Positions 17,901-20,020 of a stretch of 20,020 nucleotides of DNA are shown piece after piece. A program made the translations under genes and the position numbers. Origin of the DNA: Amarolinea sp964580725 (GTDB lineage: Bacteria > Chloroflexota > Anaerolineae > SSC4 > Amarolineaceae); assembly GCA_964580725.1 (NCBI GenBank), contig CAZOLV010000097.1, positions 1 through 20,020 of the forward strand, written 5' to 3'. Each line of letters opens with the position of its first letter. Position 1 is the stretch's first letter. The notes beneath the pieces are model-generated. The model saw only the letters and a list, made by a program, of their open reading frames with translations, was not told the DNA's origin and made no database searches.

Positions 17901-19155
17901 CTTTGTGGATGCCTATGGCTGGATTCAGATGACCAGCAATACGGCGGCCAATCACGGCGGCGCCGTCTACCTGGGGAGCGGTGCGACGGCCTGGTTCGAC
18001 GACTACAACACGGCCAACGTGCCCGAGATCTGGGTCAACACGGCCACCAGCGGCAACGGCGGCGGCATCTACGCCCAGGACAGCACGTGGGTGCAGGTGG
18101 ACGGCGGCCAGGTGGGTTTCCCCGGCACCGGCAATCGTGCATTGCTTGGCGACGGCGGCGGCATCTACCTGGACAACAGCGACCTGCTCGTGGACAACAC
18201 CATCATCGTGGGCAACCAGGCGGGCGACGACGGCGGCGGCATCGCGGCGGTCAACACCTCCTCAGTCACGTTCTCCTCTTCGATGGGCCTGCTGCATGGG
18301 CCAGCGGAGCAGCCTGGCGACGGACCCCGTTCGCCGCAGGCCACGGCCTGCGACCCAGACGCCTTGCCCGCCGACAACTACTGCCTGGAGGTGCGCGGCA
18401 ACAGCGCCGCCGATATGGGCGGCGGTATTTTCTTCGACGGTGAAAGCACGGGCAGCATCGTGCGCACGGCCTTCGTCGCTAACACGGCATCCATGGGTTC
18501 GGCGCTCGAACTGATGGACGCTACGGTCAGCCTGCAGAACAGCATCGTGCGTGACAACACCGCCACCGGCGTCAACAAGAGTACGATCCATGTCTACAAT
18601 GAAGGCTTGAGCGGCCCAACCTCGACCTTCGACGCACAGCACAACACGATTGTCCACAACACCCAGTTTGGCGTCTACTACGCCAACCTCACCGGCGGGA
18701 CCTTCGACAACAACATCGTCTGGGGCAACACCAGCCTGGGCTTCGTCACCGGCGCCGGCCTGACCACCACCGCCGCCTGTAACGACACGCAAGACAGTGT
18801 GCTGACCGGCGCGGGCAACGTCAGCAGCGACCCGTTCTTCATCACCACGGCGCGCGGGGGCTATCACCTCAAGCCCGGTTCGCCGGCGTTCGACGCCTGT
18901 GCGACGGGCAGCGGCCCGGATCTGGACAACATCTCCCGGCCGCGTGGGGTGCAGTACGACATGGGCGCGCTGGAACTGTGGTGCGCCAGCGGCGCGACCG
19001 ACGTCAATGGCTCTGGCAAGACCGATATCGTGGATGTGGGGCGTGTGGCGGGTGATTTCCTGGACGCCAGCTATCTGCCGCAGCACGACATCAACTGCGA
19101 CGGCGTCGTTGACCTCGCCGACATCACGCTGACAGCCGGCGCCTGGACGCCATAA
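11941..19155 (+). CDS. Giant secreted beta-helix / KP-43-type subtilisin / beta-helix / dockerin protein
   Basis: This 2404-residue secreted protein is likely surface-bound or assembled. A signal peptide covers residues 1-35 (LLIVLALLLPG, cleavage near ALQA-APP). A Pro/Gln/Ala-rich charged region spans 36-195. Beta-helix module 1 (about 195-690) carries eight GGG[IV]Y-type Pmp-like repeats. A propeptide-like segment (690-970) contains YPYNAFLLWAD and LRWAGPF. The S8 protease has D988 (AIVDTGVDW), H1032 (GSGHGTHVAG), oxyanion N1140 (FSAGNAG) and S1247 (GTSQSTPHVTG), all intact. A KP-43-like beta-sandwich spans 1320-1458 (LVWSDAPG, VNNLDLRV). Beta-helix module 2 (1460-2347) has about 19 further repeats. 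A type I dockerin (2350-2404) closes the chain. The start ATG follows AAAGGAGAA, with nine bases after GGAG; the frame is open further upstream but there it overlaps the binding-protein gene. The protein's target is unknown. Confidence 0.9.
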   Translation: MSNLHVPSRPPMHRALVWRLLIVLALLLPGSALQAAPPAMQDRPAHGWPAAARQEGPPDEAALAQQSGPTGQTSPTPTPVQAIWQQIEAAYNAGDNAAMLAAIQQMGQYDLPAAIRLAQEFAPPPKRSAPAPRGPISHEEELQQAAADDAQRAELLRQEAASRTQAQRSTPPGDEKWATPPGDAAPQRPAAILTVGDSCTYATVQGAVNAAASGDTIRVQAKTFTGSNATVNINNKTLTLSGGWNNTCVSQGSDRTVLDATGAGDSVIEIYGAASPQTVTIDNFELTGGENDIDFGGGIEIDNDFTVNVRDVWLHHNDSNEGGGIHMSAGSTLNLEFGTMVYLNNALAGNGGGVYCTNAAVNLSDSAYIGFLFIVTFPNTASGNGGGLYLDTCNADLYSDASNYAGVIANSAGNGGGIYAINGSYINLRGSNAVIAQNSASVSGGGVYLAGASDLYVDNGSISLNTASVVGGGVYATDDLTTVDMDLNSVQACSGKCTQISNNTASSHGGAVYLTGGADLDFNGVYAEGNSGSLGSAFYTRGDAYVLLYNVMATGNTATNDYTLRLFNSGGAPDATVRNSTFAGNSGQSGSFGVDTGTRLDGDDLIVWANSDSSLTGDSGDVTIDCSILQYDFPGSNNLVSDPDFWDPAGGDYHIARTSPAVDHCNSGQTTDVDGDSRPYDVAGVGALIEAAAQATPEQRATAAHAVRVVYDELGARRLDEVVGGALMARDYDSFAWLALDDAQFAQLQASGVPFESEEGFGLLQFDAWRFDPLTGLPASPDPSPAGSPGLHLVQLIAPADAQDLDALHAAGVVLQHYPYNAFLLWADSRNLTRLDGHANLRWAGPFPPAFRVSARLAQAAASQPDLPHMQAWLLDDGQLGAIETLILDAGGAIFSRADRHVPGEATGSDVLGMQVWEFSLPSAQLSALARQPQLIASDIVGKSELDDERSNQIVADNAPGGEPETGYVAWLADTGYRGRNVTVAIVDTGVDWDHLDLNVVSGTDYGGYNEPNEPGSDGAPDVDGDGAGSGHGTHVAGIVAGDGGSATADPDGFVYGLGMAPSATLHAMDAIAEDNANPSVTVRVRDAAANADLSNNSWNIGNPAGYTLNASNQDDWVLDADRTNVNIRDPFLTVFSAGNAGDDCGAGPCMSSITEPKEAKNIITVANSLSRRSNTSGGLTGNINSLRNSSSRGPAFDGRLLPNLAAPGVNIISTENRVVTAGGAINLSCSTSPNNSTQHGYCTGTSQSTPHVTGAAALFFEFWRLRFGGADPFPETVKAAFINATDDLVGGDNGWGTALGNRPDNHQGWGRLNVDRVLNPPVAVQYYQNPTLLTNTGNYWEQTVHANTNGEPLRVSLVWSDAPGAANANPARVNNLDLRVTSAGGTIWRGNVFSGGWSTTGGAYDTLNNVENVFIQTPSSSSYTIRVTATALNGDGYYYNGDATDQHFSLVCWNCEEILDGTYDAGADEAYAFVGLDGAACAYATIGSAISAASSGATIYISPGTYPERLGLIDKDLVLTAATNDCGAGATSGVTIDANDAAATYGGVAQIGGGRNVTFANLTLTDGTATLGGIVYVGSGAYLGLDNTDLSYGSSPSLGGGLRIYNSTVEMINTSRIFTCETTGSADGGGAALDGGTLALRGDSRIGDYTLPNTSADLGGGVYLDGGVLTMEDTSRVRSNTAATNGGGVYALNGGDILMEDSASIGWSFSTAGNSAVDGGGVYLTGVGATLTMNDDTSVRYNTASSDGGGIYVTGGASLSSDSAAVTNNSAAERGGGIMVDSSATVAMQNGATVNSNQATGATGVGGGLYVLGDSATVTVDASQVNSNVAGHSYGGIRVYGASSLNLSNGATLNSNQAQIGPGGGLSLYQGAVTINSAVIQSNTAAGSGGGIYMDSGAMTITNPDIRYNQAVSGPGGGIYRSGGTLSVWATTQSGYVAVNTSPTNGGGIYDASGAPLVLRALGGYRLNINSNQAGMNGGGIYALHTFVDAYGWIQMTSNTAANHGGAVYLGSGATAWFDDYNTANVPEIWVNTATSGNGGGIYAQDSTWVQVDGGQVGFPGTGNRALLGDGGGIYLDNSDLLVDNTIIVGNQAGDDGGGIAAVNTSSVTFSSSMGLLHGPAEQPGDGPRSPQATACDPDALPADNYCLEVRGNSAADMGGGIFFDGESTGSIVRTAFVANTASMGSALELMDATVSLQNSIVRDNTATGVNKSTIHVYNEGLSGPTSTFDAQHNTIVHNTQFGVYYANLTGGTFDNNIVWGNTSLGFVTGAGLTTTAACNDTQDSVLTGAGNVSSDPFFITTARGGYHLKPGSPAFDACATGSGPDLDNISRPRGVQYDMGALELWCASGATDVNGSGKTDIVDVGRVAGDFLDASYLPQHDINCDGVVDLADITLTAGAWTP

Positions 19156-19165
19156 GAGGTGCGCG

Positions 19166-19198
19166 CAGGTTGGCGTCTCACGTCGAGACGCCAACCTG
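19166..19198. terminator. Bidirectional stem-loop between convergent genes
   Basis: CAGGTTGGCGTCTC (19166-19179) pairs perfectly with GAGACGCCAACCTG (19185-19198) across the loop ACGTC. It lies ten bases after the stop of the giant gene and 13 bases from the stop of the minus-strand gene. A T-run is lacking on both sides, so factor-independent termination is not assured. Confidence 0.65.
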
Positions 19199-19211
19199 TT
19201 CTGGAGAAGGT

Positions 19212-19868
19212 TTACTTGCGCAGCCAGGGCACGAAGACCTTGAGGTCTTGTGCACAGCTCGCCAGACTGACGTCATCTATGTGGAAATCGGTGCTGTTGA
19301 CATCGGGGCTGTTGGCGGCGTGAAACACGAGATAAACGGTCTGCCCGGCGTAAGCCGCCACATCGTAAGAACGGAGGATCCAGCCAGCGCTGCTGTCCTG
19401 ATTGCTGAGGGTCGTCACAACGCCAAGCGTTTGCCCCGCCTGGTTCTTGATCTGCACCGTCAGGGTGTCCAATGCCGCTGCGCCGCTCGGCTCCAGCGTG
19501 CTGATTTGCGTCCAGAACTGCAGCGTGGCCACGCCGGCCCCCGCTGGCAGGTTCACAGTTTGGGTCAGGTAGTCGCTGGCGTTGATGTAGCCGCCAAGCC
19601 AGACGCTGGCCTCGCCGCTGTGGACGTAGAAGTTGTCGAGCAGCGGAAAACCGGCCGCCGAGGACTCGATCCACGGGTCGAGCGTGGCGGCCTCGAAACC
19701 GCCGTTGACGATCAGTTCACGGCACGAACCAGGGCTGGCCAGCGCCTGCGGCGCGGCTGGCGCCGCGCTCAGCAGCAGCAGCGCAATCAGCGAGCCGATC
19801 AGCGCAGCCCGCCGGCCAGGCCAGGTCAGAAAACGGTTGTTTGCCAACAAAAACCATACTGAACTCAT
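19212..19868 (-). CDS. Small secreted beta-sandwich protein with C-terminal hydrophobic/basic tail
   Basis: This 218-residue exported protein has a signal peptide (residues 18-44: basic WPGRR, then IGSLIALLLLSAAPA, cleavage near ALA-SPG). A single domain (50-206) follows, starting ELIVNGGFEAATLDPW and ending FHIDDVSLASC. This pattern is typical of carbohydrate-binding-module-like jelly rolls in secreted proteins, though binding is not shown. The chain ends in DLKVFVPWLRK, resembling the aliphatic-Pro-aliphatic-Arg tails I recall on many Chloroflexota exported proteins. The start is chosen at 19868, where GGAG lies nine bases upstream. An ATG at 19883 is possible. The frame also extends to 19994, but that part merely translates the 81-bp repeats into two copies of MRSKDRSTVR and is unlikely to be coding. 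The gene is convergent with the giant protease gene. Confidence 0.75.
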   Translation of the reverse strand: MSSVWFLLANNRFLTWPGRRAALIGSLIALLLLSAAPAAPQALASPGSCRELIVNGGFEAATLDPWIESSAAGFPLLDNFYVHSGEASVWLGGYINASDYLTQTVNLPAGAGVATLQFWTQISTLEPSGAAALDTLTVQIKNQAGQTLGVVTTLSNQDSSAGWILRSYDVAAYAGQTVYLVFHAANSPDVNSTDFHIDDVSLASCAQDLKVFVPWLRK

Positions 19869-19884
19869 AGGTTGCAACTCCATT

Positions 19885-20020
19885 CGCACCGTACTGCGAT
19901 CTTTAGATCGCATTTCGTGTTTGTTGCGCCGCAGAGGGCGATCTGAAGATCGCCGTACATGAGGGCGCACCGTACTGCGATCTTTAGATCGCATTTCGTG
20001 TTTGTTGCGCCGCAGAGGGC
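19885..20020. repeat. 81-bp-period direct repeat with nested palindromes
   Basis: Positions 19885-19939 and 19966-20020 are identical over all 55 bases visible, giving an 81-base period; the second copy is cut by the window end. Each copy contains the palindrome TGCGATCT-TT-AGATCGCA. The spacer holds a related one, GGCGATCT-GA-AGATCGCC (19938-19955). The array lies directly upstream of the minus-strand secreted gene. It is too long-period and variable in layout to be a CRISPR. Confidence 0.85.

Noticed and set aside
18991..19155. Evidence for a cellulosome
   Set aside because: A single dockerin on a protease, with no cohesin or glycoside hydrolase in the window, does not support a cellulosome.
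19869..19994. N-terminal extension of the last minus-strand gene
   Set aside because: It translates only the 81-bp repeats (two MRSKDRSTVR copies) and would precede the signal peptide.
19885..20020. CRISPR array
   Set aside because: Two long identical segments with a palindromic spacer and an 81-base step do not fit repeat-spacer dimensions, and no cas gene is present.

Overview
The window is high-GC bacterial DNA carrying seven large metabolic and transport genes, one giant secreted protein and one smaller secreted protein. The best guess for the host is a Chloroflexota bacterium (Anaerolineae- or Caldilineae-like). This is inferred from the F420 genes (npdG, cofE), the CUT1 sugar-type ABC transporter with a Thr/Pro/Ala-linked lipoprotein, the large secreted beta-helix/subtilase/dockerin protein, and a secreted protein ending in a hydrophobic-plus-basic tail. 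No rRNA, tRNA or other phylogenetic marker is present, so the assignment is tentative. An exact 100-base run of N (1779-1878) shows the sequence comes from a scaffolded assembly.

Layout. Positions 1-159 hold a perfect palindrome and a good sigma70-type promoter. Positions 160-4889 (+) carry a threonine-synthase-like PLP enzyme, a 66-codon hypothetical gene, the gap with a 14-bp tandem repeat, a second fold-type II PLP enzyme, and an SsnA-family amidohydrolase. A strong stem-loop at 5062-5089 separates these from a convergent amidase (5153-6556, minus). The amidase diverges from an F420 gene pair (npdG, cofE; 6831-8304) across a region with two well-formed, back-to-back promoters. Next on + come two overlapping ABC permeases (8474-10185), a 209-base structured leader, and a solute-binding lipoprotein (10395-11777). 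No ATPase gene is visible.

Positions 11941-19155 encode one 2404-residue secreted protein: signal peptide, Pmp-like beta-helix, propeptide-like segment, KP-43-type subtilisin with a complete Asp/His/Ser triad, beta-sandwich, second beta-helix, and a C-terminal type I dockerin. A 14-bp-stem hairpin separates it from a convergent small secreted beta-sandwich protein (19212-19868, minus). The upstream side of that last gene is an 81-bp-period direct repeat with nested palindromes that runs off the window.

How it fits together. The left half is small-molecule catabolism: two PLP enzymes, the SsnA deaminase-like enzyme and an amidase all act on amino- or amide-containing compounds. The middle makes and reduces cofactor F420 and imports a sugar or sugar-phosphate-like solute. 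The right end is extracellular proteolysis and surface attachment. The most unusual object is the protease set between two complete beta-helix modules and tailed by a dockerin.
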